Below, one piece after another: positions 1 to 13,044 of a stretch of DNA of 64,000 nucleotides. This stretch comes from Polytrichum commune (lineage: Eukaryota; Streptophyta; Polytrichopsida; Polytrichales; Polytrichaceae), in assembly GCA_950295325.1 (NCBI GenBank), contig OX485805.1, positions 55,328,758 through 55,392,757 of the forward strand, written 5' to 3'. Made by a program: the position numbers and the translations under genes. Numbering within the stretch: position 1 is the stretch's first letter; each line of letters opens with the position of its first letter. The notes beneath the pieces were generated by a model. That model searched no databases. It saw nothing but the letters and a program-made list of their open reading frames with translations, and was not told the DNA's origin.

Positions 1-3000
1 TTTTCTCACACGCAGTTTCCTTCCATTCAAGCATAGTTTTGTAAAGTATATAAAAATAAATAAATAAATCATACCTTGAAGGGGAGAATTGGAAATATCC
101 ATAAATTTTGACACTTGCACGAGGATCAAAAGGTCCATAAGTTAAGTGAGCTTCAGTACTAGTATATTGTCCACCATTCTAGCAACCATATCCAAATTTG
201 TTGATTGGAGAATTTTCCATTTTATGTTGACTATAGATCAAGAAAAAAAACTTGAGGTTAATTCTTTATTGCGGGTATCCTTTGTGTATTTTCATTTTTC
301 ATTAAAATTGTTCCCATTCTTCCAAACTTTATCCAAAAATATCTCTTGCAATTAGGGTGGAAGTTCAAAGAAATTCGGTAAAGATCCTTTTGGCTAGATT
401 GGGGTATTTGATCCAATATGGATATCAACCCCCAAAAAATGAGTTTTAAAAAAAAAACAATAGAGGGAAGCAAATTAATGTGGTCCTTTGTAAAACCAAC
501 TATCAAGAGTATTTAATTATGTTGGTTTAAGTCTCCATAGCCACGTTTTTAAAGTTGATTTATCTTAGCCTTAAAATTCATAGAGTTGACCATCTCACAA
601 GAAATTAGTTTGTGTTTCAACAATTTGAGTTGACAATTTTGATCTTGATATCTCATGGTATTTAGCTCTCAATTTAAGCTTATTTATTTCACAATTTTTT
701 TAGTAGTGCCACAGACGTTTACAAATCCAACACACTCTCTCTTGATGAATCCTTTGTTGACAATTTACTTCAAATTAACTCTCATTGATTATGAAATCTT
801 CTTTTTTGATAAGCTAGAGTTCCCAAACTTGTTTAAAGATTCGGCCATAGCTTTCTCATATCCTAATAAACTTAATTCCTCCAAATTGGATTAGATAATC
901 CAAAAAGCCGGAACTTAAAATTATAGCTAGGTGTATTTCTCTTTTTGTCAACCTTTCATACTTTGGTTGGATCCATATATGGGACATATGTTATCAATTC
1001 TAGACAAACTTTGCAAGTTTTAAGTATGAAATTACCACTTTATGAAATTAAAAAAAGGAAACATGTTAATACTTATTTTATTTATTTTTACCTTTTCCAA
1101 AGATGTCATTTGAATTTCTCACTCATGACTATAAGCTATCAAAATACCCTAGTAGACTTAACCACCTAGACTTCAATCTACCAAAGCCTACCCTGGCAAC
1201 AACACCAAAATGTAGTCTAGATTTTGGTATTGAAACCCTAAACCCTAAATTCTTACATGATTTTTTAGTTTTTCTTAATTAAATATTATTTTATTTATTC
1301 AGCCTGACAATGGTCTTTTACTTGGTCTTGGCCAAAGTAACCATTATATCCATAGATTCCAAAAATAGGCCAAACCACATATGCGGGTTAGTAGTTCATG
1401 GCATAGTTCATTACTTTAACCTCTTTCAATTTTGAGTTCAATTTATACTTTTACTCTCTTATTTATTAATCATTTAGAGGCTCAATCCATTTATTATATG
1501 TCAAGACTATTGGCTAATGTATTTTGTTACCATGTCTTGATTAATTTGAAGGTTTCCACTCTAACAATTTTGAATAAAATCATCTTAGGTCATTTCATAG
1601 ACTCATAATGCTTACTAGAATTCCAACAAACAAGTTGGCTTGTCTTCTCAACCTCTTCGCAACCAATGGTCTTGACAATCTTACTCTTTCATATCCTGCC
1701 AAGGGTTAGGAATGATAAAACACGGATGGTTCAAAATTGTTGAGACCATAGCCTCCTCATCTTCTCGATTTCATTAGCCTTTGTCTCTCTTCATTTAGAC
1801 ATGATTTTATCACAACATATTATAACGACATCAGACCGATTGCTTAATATGTTAAATGTATTTCAATTTTTATCAAGTTTCAAGCTTCTAATTGAATGAG
1901 GAGCATCATCCTACTTCACAATTCTTTAACCAACTTTATAAGCTCTTCAAGACTCTCACCTAGACAATGGCCTAGGTGAACTTTATTGGAGCCAAACTGA
2001 CAACTCAACTGTCACAAGCAATCCAATTAGGTTGTTAATACTTGTTGCGGACGAGACTGTTACTTGCAAACCTTCTTTCACGCACCTTTCTCAAGCATTG
2101 ACATTTTAACTTTCTTTGAAGCTTTTTCCAAATTTGATCCCAAGTCTACATTCAATCGTATTATCTCAATTAAGAGACATTAAACATTCATACACTTAAA
2201 ACACAATGTTAACCGGTTGCAAATTCCCTAGACTCTATAAATTGACTGATTGCTATGTGACAAGGACTTACTTCAATTGTCTCTATATTATAACCATGAA
2301 ATCGGCACGCACACAGTATGATATTCCTCAGGTGTTCACAAGTAATTAGACTATATGCTCCAATCAATGGTGCAATCATATAAATGACCTCATCAACGAT
2401 TTCTATTTGACCAAACAATAGTTTAATCTGAATTTTCTCAGAGGTTTTGCCTACTAAGGAAAGGAACATTTCTAAAACTAAGGAATTACTCCTTGCTATT
2501 GTGTATGCTCACAAGACTAGCCCAATCACTATGGCTTGATTCTTTAGATTACAATTCTTTCAAATTCTCTCACCACAAACAACAAGACATACATTCAATG
2601 GTAGTTGGATTAGTTTATCTCTCAATGACTCATGATTATGTATTTTAGTACTCCTGACCAAGGAATCACTCCTTCCCCAAAGATTGCCCCACAATCACAA
2701 TGATAAAATACTAAAATAGAATATTGGTAATCTAGTACAAACACCATGGATTCAATCCAATTACTCTAAGAACTAGAAAATTGACTAGGCAAGTATGTAT
2801 CACACATTAATGCTTCAAGACACACTTGTGCTTGATATTCAATTCCAATTGAAACTTTGAAAATCCGCCAGAGTTTCGGTATCACAAAAAATAAGTGTGG
2901 GGCTCCCTTCTTGTAAGAAATATCCTCTACTTATATCTGACAAAAAACCATTTGCTTGGCATGAGGAGGTGGAACTCTTCCTATGGGACTATGCTCGCTT

Positions 3001-3543
3001 TAAATCTTCCTTTACGGAATCTCTATACATAGACATACAATTGAAATGTCATTTGATTTTTCTAGTTTAAGATGGCCATTTTTACAATGTTTTTTCTTTG
3101 TAATTTTGAAAAAGGAAAAAAAATGGACACGACAACACTTGTGGGGACAAAAACATCAAATGACAATAGTAAAAGCAACAACACAACAAATACAACTTTG
3201 AATATTTGTATTCCATATTTATCAACCACATATTTGTGTAGTTTTGCAATCTAGTGTACGTTATATTGACGGTTGGATTTGTCCAAAAGTCATGCATAAA
3301 TCCAAATGTACTCAAATCATAGTTAATTAAAATTTTATCAACATCAAAATGTTTAACTTATTTAAATAATGCACTTGAAAAAAAATCAATGTTACTTAGG
3401 GTTGCTTATGACATAGTTAACTATAAATGAAAGCATGTGGCTCAAATATGTCAATATTGCCTTGAGAGGCCCAATTTGGGCGTCATAGGCACCTAGGGGT
3501 TAAGAGTTGTCAAATTTGGACTCATAAGAGATAAATAAGTCCG
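1..3543. other. Gene-free AT-rich spacer
   Basis: No reading frame here exceeds about 90 codons and none has recognisable motifs or plausible exon structure. Two plant telomere-like CCCTAAA units occur at about 1233-1249. The rest reads as old non-coding DNA, with no clear inverted or direct repeat boundaries seen. Confidence 0.5.
1233..1249. repeat. Two-unit telomere-like CCCTAAA repeat
   Basis: AAACCCTAAACCCTAAA is read here, two units of the Arabidopsis-type plant telomere repeat. It is short enough to be chance or a promoter-like telo-box, and no gene is visible beside it. Confidence 0.4.
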
Positions 3544-3570
3544 TTATTATTATTATTATTATTATTATTA
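3544..3570. repeat. (TTA)n microsatellite
   Basis: Nine uninterrupted TTA/ATT units, directly visible. Confidence 0.95.
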
Positions 3571-4174
3571 CTTTGACACCCCCGAATTATTGTAACTCTT
3601 CTGGGCATACCATACTCATGTATACCGGGATTATGCCAAGAGAAATAAACTGAAACTTGTCTTCATTTTATTTATGAGATATTTGCTAATTATTCTTCCC
3701 TTAAAAAGAAAATACTCAAGTAGCGTACTACACCTCACTCCATGCACCAAATATACAAATGTGTGGAACGATTGTTTTACCCAAAAAGAAGAGGTTTCAA
3801 GAAGCATTCCCTTTCATATCAAACAAACTTCTATTCATGTTCGATATTGGAATTGCAAAAACAAGTCTCAAACAACATTGGGTGAGATGACCATAAATAT
3901 ACATGAGTTATGTTTCTACCCTTTTGTATGTGATGGATGAATTTTACTTAGCCCAAAATTTATTACCATAATTTTTGTCATCACAACTATATACATGTAA
4001 AGCTTACTAGATGTATACAATAGTCTTGCACAATATTTGTCTTGGGGTGTGTAGTTGTGTTGGTTTTAATGTGTGTAGCTTGAGTGGCTACTTGGAATGT
4101 CCGGACACCAACCACCATTTGCTACCGACAACCATTTTTTTGTTCACTCACGGTAGAAATTACATATGAACTTC

Positions 4175-4320
4175 TCCACGACCTTGAGGACCACAATTGG
4201 TGGTAAAAGGATGGACCTTAGCCCAAAATTGCTACTATGAAACTACCGGCACCATCTTTTGCCAAATTCGTACCGAAATTTGTTTCCATTCAACCTGGTA
4301 GGCGGAATTTGGTAAGCTTC
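4175..4320 (+). repeat. Dispersed repeat R4, copy 1
   Basis: Shares scattered words with 59535-59680: AATTGGTGGTAA, then GAAACTACNGGCACC, then a CCGAAA...TTCC stretch in the same order. The copies are diverged and the ends are not defined. The class is unknown. Confidence 0.4.
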
Positions 4321-5142
4321 GTCAACATACATATGGGCATCTAGGATGTGGTGTATTGTGAACAACACCACCTTATTTCAAAATTGACTTTGTTTTCTTG
4401 TTCTTTCCCCCTCCCCCTTCATAACATTATTCAGATTTATAACAATGTTATGTGGGACTCATAATATTCCACGTAGTATTCCCAAATATTCCCCACATTT
4501 AGACTAAATGTCCCTCAAATCAAAGTCCACAAAACTAGTCGGTGACCAAGTCTAACATGAATGATGATTCACAATTTATAATATTATTTTTCCATAATAA
4601 AGGTATTACAAGGTGCATTGATAGTTGTGCAATATGCAGGTAATGCACCAACTCTATTCCTTCACATACATGAACCGGATCAATGGCTATATTTCAATTT
4701 ATAGTAAATATAATTTGAGTTAGATTATTACTCCATAATTGAGTATTTTGGAGATTACTTTGTATTATTCTTGCTTTGACTCACAAAGTTTATTCTCTTT
4801 TTACAATGAAAGATGTGGTGGTGGCAATGAGGCCGTTGTCCCACCATTTCTTGCCTTTCTTGCCTTTCTTTTAAAAAAAAAATCAAAGAAAAAGGGCCAC
4901 ATGTCACATTCTCTCTAAAACAAACACGTGACAAAAGAAATAAGAAACAATGTGGAAATGTGGAAATGTGGGGGGACTAGAAGTGCAAAAAGTGAGTATA
5001 CATGAAAAAGCTATGGGGACGTGGCATGCATGAAGCCAAGGTGACGACATAGCATGGGCAATAAAAAAAATTAATTAAAAGAAGAAAATCCACTTTGTCT
5101 TCAACTGCTCAATGGGGGCATGGTGATGGGACATGAGGCTTA

Positions 5143-5232
5143 TGAGCATGAGCATAGGCATGGGCATACATGCATATGGTATGCACATGCATGGAAGGCG
5201 CACTGGCATAGGCATATAGTTGCATGGGTGCA
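5143..5232. repeat. GCAT-rich low-complexity tract
   Basis: Repeated GCAT/CATG words at 4-6 base spacing (GAGCATGAGCATAGGCATGG and similar). This produces Cys/His-rich open frames on the minus strand that look like an artefact of the repeat rather than a gene. Confidence 0.6.
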
Positions 5233-5544
5233 ATGGGCCGGGACGGCACGTGTGTAAACTAATCTTCTTACACCCTTAAGGTAGACGTGCCTAATTCGGT
5301 TACTTATCGTACTCAAACAACTATATTTGAGTGGTATTGTGTTTGGTATGGCTTCAAGAATAGATACCAAAATTACACGTGTTCAAAAGAGATTGGATTG
5401 CATGCTCATGATGTAATAACCATTTTAAGTTCAATATTCAACATAATTGACAGAGGAACATGTATGACCATTTGATAAACACGGAATTATTTATAATGTC
5501 CAAGATATTTGTACGATCTCTACAATTTATGAGAAAAGTGGTTG

Positions 5545-5557
5545 CCCCCCCCCCCAC
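5545..5557. repeat. Poly-C run
   Basis: A run of about 12 cytosines after GGTTG. Length may be inaccurate in any assembly. Confidence 0.8.
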
Positions 5558-5794
5558 TGCCTCAATTTGGATTTGCCAACATCTCTTACTAATTGTGTAT
5601 TCCTTATCTTAGGAGACACGGGCTAGTCAAAAGAGATAACCATTTAAGACCCATCCACAATCCATATTTGCGATGTGGGTCTATAATTCACCAATGCGTA
5701 GCTCTCGGTCCTAGGCTTCATTGTAGTTGCTCTTCCATAAAAAGTAGAGAAATTTTTCATACCATTTCATCCCCTTCCATTCAATTCTTAGTTC

Positions 5795-6140
5795 ACCAAC
5801 GTCACCATACCATTATGCGGGGCCATGGAACATGATCAAAGCATAAATGACTTATGAGAGTTAAATGGGACCCACTCAAATGCAAAGCAAATTGGGAAAA
5901 CTTGAATGTCTTGCGAAGAAGAGAAATATTCTTGATTAATTGCACATGAGAACATTTAGCACCAAATGATGTGAAATATTTTTGTAATCATGATGAAAAG
6001 ACTTCTTGTGGGTACTCCTTTGATGTCATAGCATTAAAGTGCTTGAATTCAAAGACACAAGGTGTTTGGCTTTAACTACATTTGAATTTCATGTCATTGC
6101 GGGCGTCTTAATACAACTCATAACAAATTGTGCCTTCAAA
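5795..6140 (+). repeat. Direct repeat pair, left copy
   Basis: Aligns with 6839-7187 through words such as GGAACATGATCAAA, ATAAATGACTTATGAGAG, TTAAATGGGACCCAC and TGTAATCATGATGAAAAGAC. The right copy has extra bases after about 100 nt. The two copies flank about 700 bp of G/T-rich sequence. They could be LTRs of a small retroelement, but TG...CA ends and a primer-binding site are not clear, so they are described only as a direct repeat. Confidence 0.8.
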
Positions 6141-6229
6141 GAAATAGAAGAAAAAACGGTATATTATCTACCAGTGTGAATTTGAGCATGTTGATCTTGA
6201 ATTAATTATGGTTATCCATGATGCAATTT

Positions 6230-6800
6230 TAAGGTGTTTTGCCTTCCTTTCGAAAGGTGGGCTCTTTCTATTTTTATAAAGAGGGGGAGGGGGAGGGGTG
6301 TTTGTTTATTGTCTAGTTTTCTTTTGTTGAGTACGAGATATGTGAGGTATTTGATGGTATTTTGGTGTATTTTTTTCATGAGAGCTTTAATGTTGGGTTT
6401 GGGAATGGTGAGGTCATTGAGTTCTTTATTGAGTGTTTGTGTATGGTGCCTCTTACTCTGGCTGTGACGGTTATGAGGGGGTTTACTTGTCATCCGTTGT
6501 TGCTTAGAGTGTTTATTAGTGGATCATATTTAGTGTGTTTTTGTCCAAGGGCTTGTTGTAGGTATTTGTCATGGCAATATGTGAATTTTTATAAATTGGA
6601 GTGTGTGTGAGTGGGAGGGAGTTATTGGTGTTTGGCTAGTGTTGGGTGCTCCTATTATGCATAGGATGTATAGTCTTAGTTTTGCTAGGCACAGATATGG
6701 TGGGTGGGTACATGTACATCTCAATATCCAATTTTAAATTGTTGAGTCGGGAGGTTTGTTGTGGAGGTTCCCTGCGATAATTAATGTGAAAAAATTGGGT
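6230..6800 (+). other. G+T-rich strand-biased segment
   Basis: The + strand is strikingly rich in G and T and poor in C and A over about 570 bases, unlike both flanks. Open frames of 77-93 codons on both strands are hydrophobic or His/Lys-rich and follow from the skew. No organellar or other gene was recognised. It sits exactly between two direct repeats. Confidence 0.6.
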
Positions 6801-6838
6801 GGATTTGGTAGCTTGTAGTGTCCGGCCTATAAAGTGTA

Positions 6839-7187
6839 CCAATGTCATCATGCCGTTATGTAGGGTCCATGGAACATGATCAAAACATAAATGACTTATG
6901 AGAGTTAAATGGGACCCACCCAAATGCAAAGCATATTGAGAAACTTGAACGTGGCTTCGGGGCACCTCCTAGTGGGGGACCCACCTAAATTTACCACCAC
7001 ATGATGTGAAATAGTTTTTTAAAGGTTTTGTAATCATGATGAAAAGACTTCGTATGGGCACTCCTTTAATGTCATAGCATTGAAGTGCCTGAATTCAAAG
7101 GCACGAGGTGCTTGGCTTTTACTACAGTTGAATTTCACATCACTGCATACATCACTGCATACAACTCAAAACAAATAGTGTCTTCAC
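6839..7187 (+). repeat. Direct repeat pair, right copy
   Basis: Second copy of the repeat at 5795-6140, same orientation and diverged. It carries a GTGGGGGACCCACC-containing insertion absent from the left copy. Confidence 0.8.
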
Positions 7188-7189
7188 AT

Positions 7190-9220
7190 GAGATCTCATA
7201 GTTGATAATTTCTCAAACAATGGGTATTCACACGTAGTGTACTACATTTTATTATTATTATTTGTATGTTTGTAATTGGTGATACAACTAACACAAAATT
7301 TAGGTGTGCATCTCACCATTCTTGTAAAGAAAAAATGTTGTGTACAAGTAAACCATAAGGTAGTTCAAGGTTTGGAAGTTGTAAGCATTCAAAAAATGGG
7401 AGGTTGAATGTTGAATCCTTTCAACATAGACAAGTCAAAATTTGCACGGGTTCAAAGCCATCATAACATTGTTTGGACGCTAAATCAAGTTCTTTTTTCA
7501 ATTCTAAATGAAGCCATATAATGTGGGAGGGAGGATTTTTGTGGTGTGTCAAGTTTACCATGGCATTTGGGTGGCTGGATATAAACATGATGTGATATGT
7601 ATGTGAGAGGGACGTTGTATTGTAATCCCATTGGTAGAAGCCAATACTTAGAGGGCTCCCTATTTCATTCTTACATGTGCCCATTGTAAATCCACTTGGG
7701 ATACAAGTGAGTCGTGGCTAATGTGGGCATGACATGTGACAACATGTGAAAGAAAAATTATTATTTTGTGTCGGAATACAAAACCCTTTGTGGTATTGGA
7801 CCATGTTATTCTATGTGAGCTAGAATTCTCCAATTGGCCCGGATTATGCTCATTTCCACTCAAGGCAATTGTTGGTAAAGGAGTCAACAATGCATGCTCA
7901 CATTGAATATGAGAGCCAAATACTTGAGAATCTTTGGCCTTGGAAGCAAGAGCCCACAAACACATCCTATGTTGCTTGAGTAATGTTATGATGTTGGGCG
8001 GTTTTATAGGTCAATAAAAAAACCTTGAGTGATTGTTCTCCAAATTTTAGTAATTTGGAAGGCTAACTACATTCGTTCCTTGGACATGACATTATTAAAA
8101 GACCGTACAAACATGAGTAATTGATGTCTTTTGAAATTAAGGCTATAGTGTAACACATGTGTTGGAATCATACCTCTTACCCCTCACCCCACATGTTATA
8201 TAATATGGTTATTTGAAAATACCGCTATTCCTTTCCTCCACCATAGGTTCTCGATGTAAGCTTTTATATATGAAACCAAATTTGAAGGTGAAACACGAGG
8301 GTGATGTGATTAGATTAAAAAGTATCAGCAAAGCATCCCCAAAATGCTAAAAATAGATATACATTGATTTGGGTTTTTCATAACAAAACATGAGCCCACA
8401 TTTGGTATCAAGCAATTGTAGCTTGCCCTAAATAAAATGATAGATTTTATTCCATAATATTACATTAGCTATCCCAAAGACTCTTATTGCACTAGTGGTC
8501 CACTAGTGGGTATATGATTGGGTAGAAACCATAGTTTAATCAAACAATTGTTATTGTGTCGTGAGACAAGTTTAAAACTTGTAATGTAATTTTACTTTAT
8601 TTTCAAATTCGAAGGTAGGTTATAAAGAGGTAGTGGTATTTGGAACCCAAAGATCGGATGGTTTATTACAAGCCCGAGTACTTGAAGTTTTCCACCCTTG
8701 TTGAAAATGCATTGACAACCACTCAAATAGGTCGCCAACATGTATTTATATCCCACCAAAACAACCACATCCAACACAAAGAACATGCATGAAGATATTT
8801 GAAACAACTCGGTCACTATTCTTGCTTCATTATTATGATCAATCGGCTATTCATTGATATGCTTCGGTTATTCCTTGTCCTTTTCACTTAGAATAGAAAA
8901 TATCTAAAATCGGGTTTGGTTAGTTTCCTAAGGTAAACCATTTTGATTTTGAATTGATATTTTGGGAACATGAACCGGTTCATCCGTACCTAGTTGCGGG
9001 TTCTCCCCGTTCATTGATCCACTGAAAGTAAACATTTCTTAACTTTGCCTTTGTATATACTTATTTATGTTACATAGAATGGCCAAAGTTTGTGGCCTTG
9101 GGATGCTAAACGAGGTATGCTAATTCATGAGTTTTGTAGAATCTCTTTGTCTTGTATTGTGTGGCATACTCAACCATAGGTTGAATGTTACGTGTGAGAT
9201 GTTAGAGTTATCCGTAAAGT
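7190..9220. other. Gene-free spacer
   Basis: Only short unsupported open frames, the longest 101 codons on the minus strand at 7660-7965 without a recognisable domain. No repeat structure with clear ends was found. Confidence 0.5.
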
Positions 9221-9224
9221 CTCT

Positions 9225-9605
9225 CAAAGTGGGACAAAACCATGGTTTATCCTTCTTTGAAATATCTTTCTAATGAGAGTTCGTTAGCTCGCCGTGTATC
9301 GGAGCTTGTTTTGCAAGTTAGGTGAAAATTTCGGGACTTTCTTTTGCAATTTTAAATGTTTTGAGATAACTTTAGGATCTGAAACATGGTATGCGCATTG
9401 GGACGCGCTTTGTTAAACCTTGGATTGACCTATGCAAGGTTATCTTGGCTCACCCATCCTAGTAGGATAAGTTAGAAAACTGATTTTTTTAATAGCCCGA
9501 CACCACTCTTTGTGTATGGTAATTTAAGCACTAAGGAAAACTTGGGTGACTTTGTGTTGATTCTTATCAACACAAGGTTTGGGACTCAAACCCATGATTT
9601 CGTTT
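9225..9605 (+). repeat. Dispersed repeat R1, copy 1
   Basis: Shares ordered words with 29860-30115 and 44330-44620: a GACCTATGCAAGG/CAGCCTATGTGAGG word, TAATAGCCCG or equivalent, CCACTCTTTGTGTATG, and AACTTGGGTGRCTTTGTGTT. Inside it at about 9551-9577 is a short hairpin, TTGTGTTGAT against ATCAACACAA. No coding capacity is visible; the class is unresolved. Confidence 0.6.
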
Positions 9606-10000
9606 GCTTTATTCTACAAATAACTCTATTGTAAAACGGTTGAAGATGGTAATATATCTTCTAAAACAAATATCAATGTATTTGTCTTGTAGATTTGGAT
9701 TTAAGAATGAATATTTGTGTTCCATTCTTGAAGATTCTTACCACTTCATAGTTGGCGATTGTTTAAAGTTCAAAAACCTTAAAATATTGTTAACATGAAT
9801 TTGTCCAATACAATTCGAGTAATCCTATATCATTATTCACAACTTGAACATGGACCCTAGTATAAAGTCCTTGGGCCCAAAGTTTTGGTCTTCACCAATA
9901 GGATTGTTTGATTTTGGATTTTTGTTTGGTTTTGGACACTATTGTAAAACTCACCTTTACTCAGTTTTGAATTCTAGCATTTGAAGCGGCCTACATCCAC

Positions 10001-10030
10001 AAAGAAAAAGAAAAAGAAAAAGAAAAAGAA
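10001..10030 (+). repeat. (GAAAAA)n microsatellite
   Basis: Five GAAAAA units in a row, directly visible. Confidence 0.9.
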
Positions 10031-10137
10031 TGCATCATTAGAGAAATCCGTTAAGTATTGGTGTTAGGGGGTGAAGGCCGGCAATTTCGTGTAGCATGTC
10101 TAAAACATGGCTTGACACTGTTACTAGGGGTTACTAA

Positions 10138-10649
10138 GGGCCACTTCACGCATGTGCCAAGAGCCGTGACCAAGAAATTGTGGAAGCCGAAAAGAAAATG
10201 TTCAAAGGACGTCCCAACGCACCTCCAAAATCATGTAGTATGGTCACGGACCCTCAAGTGTAGTGTGAAGTCATATGTGACCAGATCCTCAACCAAATGC
10301 TATTTCAATGAATGTCTATTCATGCGGGTCCTCACACATAATAAAGTAGAATACATCATCGGTTGTGAGCGTTCAGAGTGCCATGGTCTCTCCAATTTTA
10401 TGTTAGCTAAGGCCTACCTCCAAGAGGTGGTCTTTGAAAATAGCCAAAGCGACCATGAAATATGATCCATTTGATGCCATGTAGGAATCCATATAGACTT
10501 TTACATTCATCATCTTGCATTCACATACTCCGTTGGTCCCTCAAGCGTAGTGTGAAGTAGCGAACTTGGACCGGCCCCGCTTTTCCACCAATGAGAGTGC
10601 TTGAACTATACTGGCTCATGGGCTCTCAGTCTTGTGTGTGGAGTGGCCC
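10138..10649 (+). mobile_element. PIF/Harbinger-like MITE (TAA target duplication)
   Basis: 512 bp bounded by inverted GGGCCACTTCACGC and GGGCCACTCCACAC ends, each flanked by TAA (10135-10137 and 10650-10652). A 3-bp TWA duplication with GGGCC-type ends is characteristic of the PIF/Harbinger superfamily. A TAGTGTGAAGT-containing subterminal motif starts 113 nt from the left end and recurs at 10538. Around 10422 is CCTACCTC-CAA-GAGGTGG, the core of the hairpin that is much longer in the 53230 member. A 135-codon frame (10058-10465) crosses the left boundary and is not considered a gene; no transposase is encoded. Confidence 0.8.
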
Positions 10650-11019
10650 TAAACTAAGCTCGAACTAGAAACTCGTTTCTTCGAGCCCGTTGACGTCCCC
10701 AAACATTTTTCGTGCTCCATTCTGTATATCATAGCGAGTACAATCTGGGGTGTGAGGCCGGACCGCCGTGTTCTACAACGCGTGAGTGTTGCAGGGGTCA
10801 TTCAATGCTAGATTCCTTCGTCACCCATTCTCGGATCGATCGCTCCTTTGCTGCTACGCGATTCGGTAGTGCAGCCGCTAAGCTTTCCATGCAGGCGGTG
10901 ATTGTTAGATGTGCATGCACTCAACTGACACCATAGTGGTTGGATCTGGTGGAGATCGAGTGAATGCCTCCGCACGTGGACATGCGCAAGCATTCAACAG
11001 TATGTTTGGGCACAGACTC

Positions 11020-11600
11020 CATGAGCGAGCCGAAGGTGATCAGTGATCGGGTGCCGATGGGCAAGTGCGCATCAACTAGGATGTTACATGCATGAATGCA
11101 TGAATGCACGAGTTGGGTGGAGATTCGGTGGGTAAGCTCAATGCTTTCGTAGACAGGACTGCATGCTCTGATTCGGTGAGAGACTCCGTAGGCCAGTGCA
11201 TCGAGCACCAATTAGCGGGCGATTAATTGGCAAGTGTGCACAAGATGAATTGTCACCTGAGTAGTGCACAAGTTGGGTGGAGATTGGGTGAGTAAGCTCA
11301 GTAATTTCGTAGATGGGATTGCATTCTCTAATTCGGTGGGTGACTCCGTAGGCCAGTGCATCGAGCACCGATTAGCGGGCGATTAATTGGCAAGTGTGCA
11401 CAAGATGAATTGTCACCTGAGTAGTGCACAAGTTGGGTGGAGATTGGGTGAGTAAGCTCAGTGATGATTTCGTAGATGGGATTGCATTCTCTAATTCGGT
11501 GAGTGACTCCGTAGGCCAGTGCATCGAGCACCGATTGGCAAGTGCACATCATCAACTTAGTCATCGCCTGAGTGAAGGAGCTGGGTGGTCGCGAGTGCCC
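11020..11600 (+). repeat. Tandem array, ~160-bp unit
   Basis: The landmark GGCCAGTGCATCGAGCACC occurs at 11191, 11351 and 11514, giving periods of 160 and 163. A degenerate earlier unit (GATCGGGTGCCGATGGGCAAG) precedes them. Units 2 and 3 are nearly identical, so the array is fairly young. The sequence is more GC-rich than its surroundings. Open frames on both strands repeat the same peptide and are products of the array. Confidence 0.9.
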
Positions 11601-11619
11601 AAGGTGCCGAGGTCGGCTT

Positions 11620-13030
11620 AATCAGCAGCCCGAATACACACAAGAGTCCAGTCACACTCCGGATTCTAGTGTTAACATTATACTGTAGATCAAAGGGATG
11701 CATGCCTGGGTGGGTACAAAGTATGGCTCTACATAACGGATCACTCTATTCTCAACACACTCTTTTCCTTCAATGCTATTTACATAAGGTAGCCAAGGGC
11801 CAATTTACACAAGCGACCAAAGGGTTGTGCAAAAAATGATTTGGAGTTTCTTTGTGGTCATGATCAGTGGTCCGTGACAAAGCGTTGACCGTGACCGAAA
11901 GAAATTCACACCGCTTTTCAATTTGTCCAAGTTTTTTAAAAAGAAGAAAAGAACATGGGTTTCTCTCACCCACCGGATATGGTGTACACTGTTAAGCAAA
12001 TGTAGACCGGGCTGGTAGTGTTTCTAAGGTATGCTACCCTAAGTGATTGCATTAGAAATCTTCTTTATCCGTAAATGTCAACTCTTAGTTGATTAGACAT
12101 TGGTGTCACTAGATTTATCAATTCCTTCTTGAATGCTTAGCATGATAAACTATATCAAATATGGTAGTCACACAATTACTATTTCACTCATTAACCTTTG
12201 ACTATTCTTTTAGGGAAAATTGTGCTTCGAATTGGGCTTATTACGAAATGACCTCATAGTCGGGGGATGTTTTTAATATGAAAACATGTTGACAATTTTT
12301 GTCAAGGAAATTGATATTGGATCTGATCCAAAACAAACTCCTCACAAGGTTTTCTTTTGATATTCCAAATTCTATGAGGTCAAAAATATTTGGTACATGT
12401 AAATGCTTGATAAAGTAGGAAGTACAACCTTGTTCTTGTATAATGTGACAAGAAACGAGTATGGATGAGAAAATTTTGAAGTCCACACAAATTTAAAAAA
12501 AAATTCAGGTCCCATAGTTGCACAAATTACAATGTCATTTCATATATCCAATACACAATGGACAACATGGTTGGACGTTGGGTTGGTGTTGTCATCATGC
12601 CATTGTTCCCCATTGTTATGAGAATGGTGAATGAAAACGGCGAGGTGGCAACCATGGGGGTTTGGTTTGGACCATTGGGGTTTGGGGGGGGGGCATGCCA
12701 CATTAAGATGATTTATGATTCACATGTATGATTGTCAATGGTTATTTGAATGCTATGATATGTAAATATCATAATAAATGTATTAAAAGTTTATAATTCA
12801 TTACGTAATCAACCAAGGTCTAGTCCATATGTACAAGATGCTTGAGTTGTATGATATGATCCTCCAATAAAAGTGCACATGCATGTACATTCATGATAGT
12901 ATTAAAATGGATGATTTTGTAATAACAAAAGTATACAATCAAACTATTTGCTAAGGATTCACACATCTTCCATGAAACTCAATCTATTAAAAGTTTGTCG
13001 ACGGATCTGCCCGTAGATTTAAATGAATAT
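11620..13030. other. Gene-free spacer with a PIF-like fragment
   Basis: AGGGCCAATTTACAC near 11788 resembles the end of the PIF/Harbinger-like elements, but no partner end or target duplication was found. No gene is supported. Confidence 0.4.
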
Positions 13031-13044
13031 ACTTCTATATGAGT

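Noticed and set aside
6230-6800. Organellar (mitochondrial) gene insertion
   Set aside because: The base skew is suggestive, but no frame under the standard code resembles a known organellar protein.
10058-10465. 135-codon plus-strand frame
   Set aside because: It crosses the left boundary of a PIF-like MITE and reads through its hairpin; explained by the element.
11138-11564. Repeated protein (MLDALAYGVTHRIRE...) on the minus strand
   Set aside because: The peptide repetition is a direct consequence of the 160-bp DNA tandem array.
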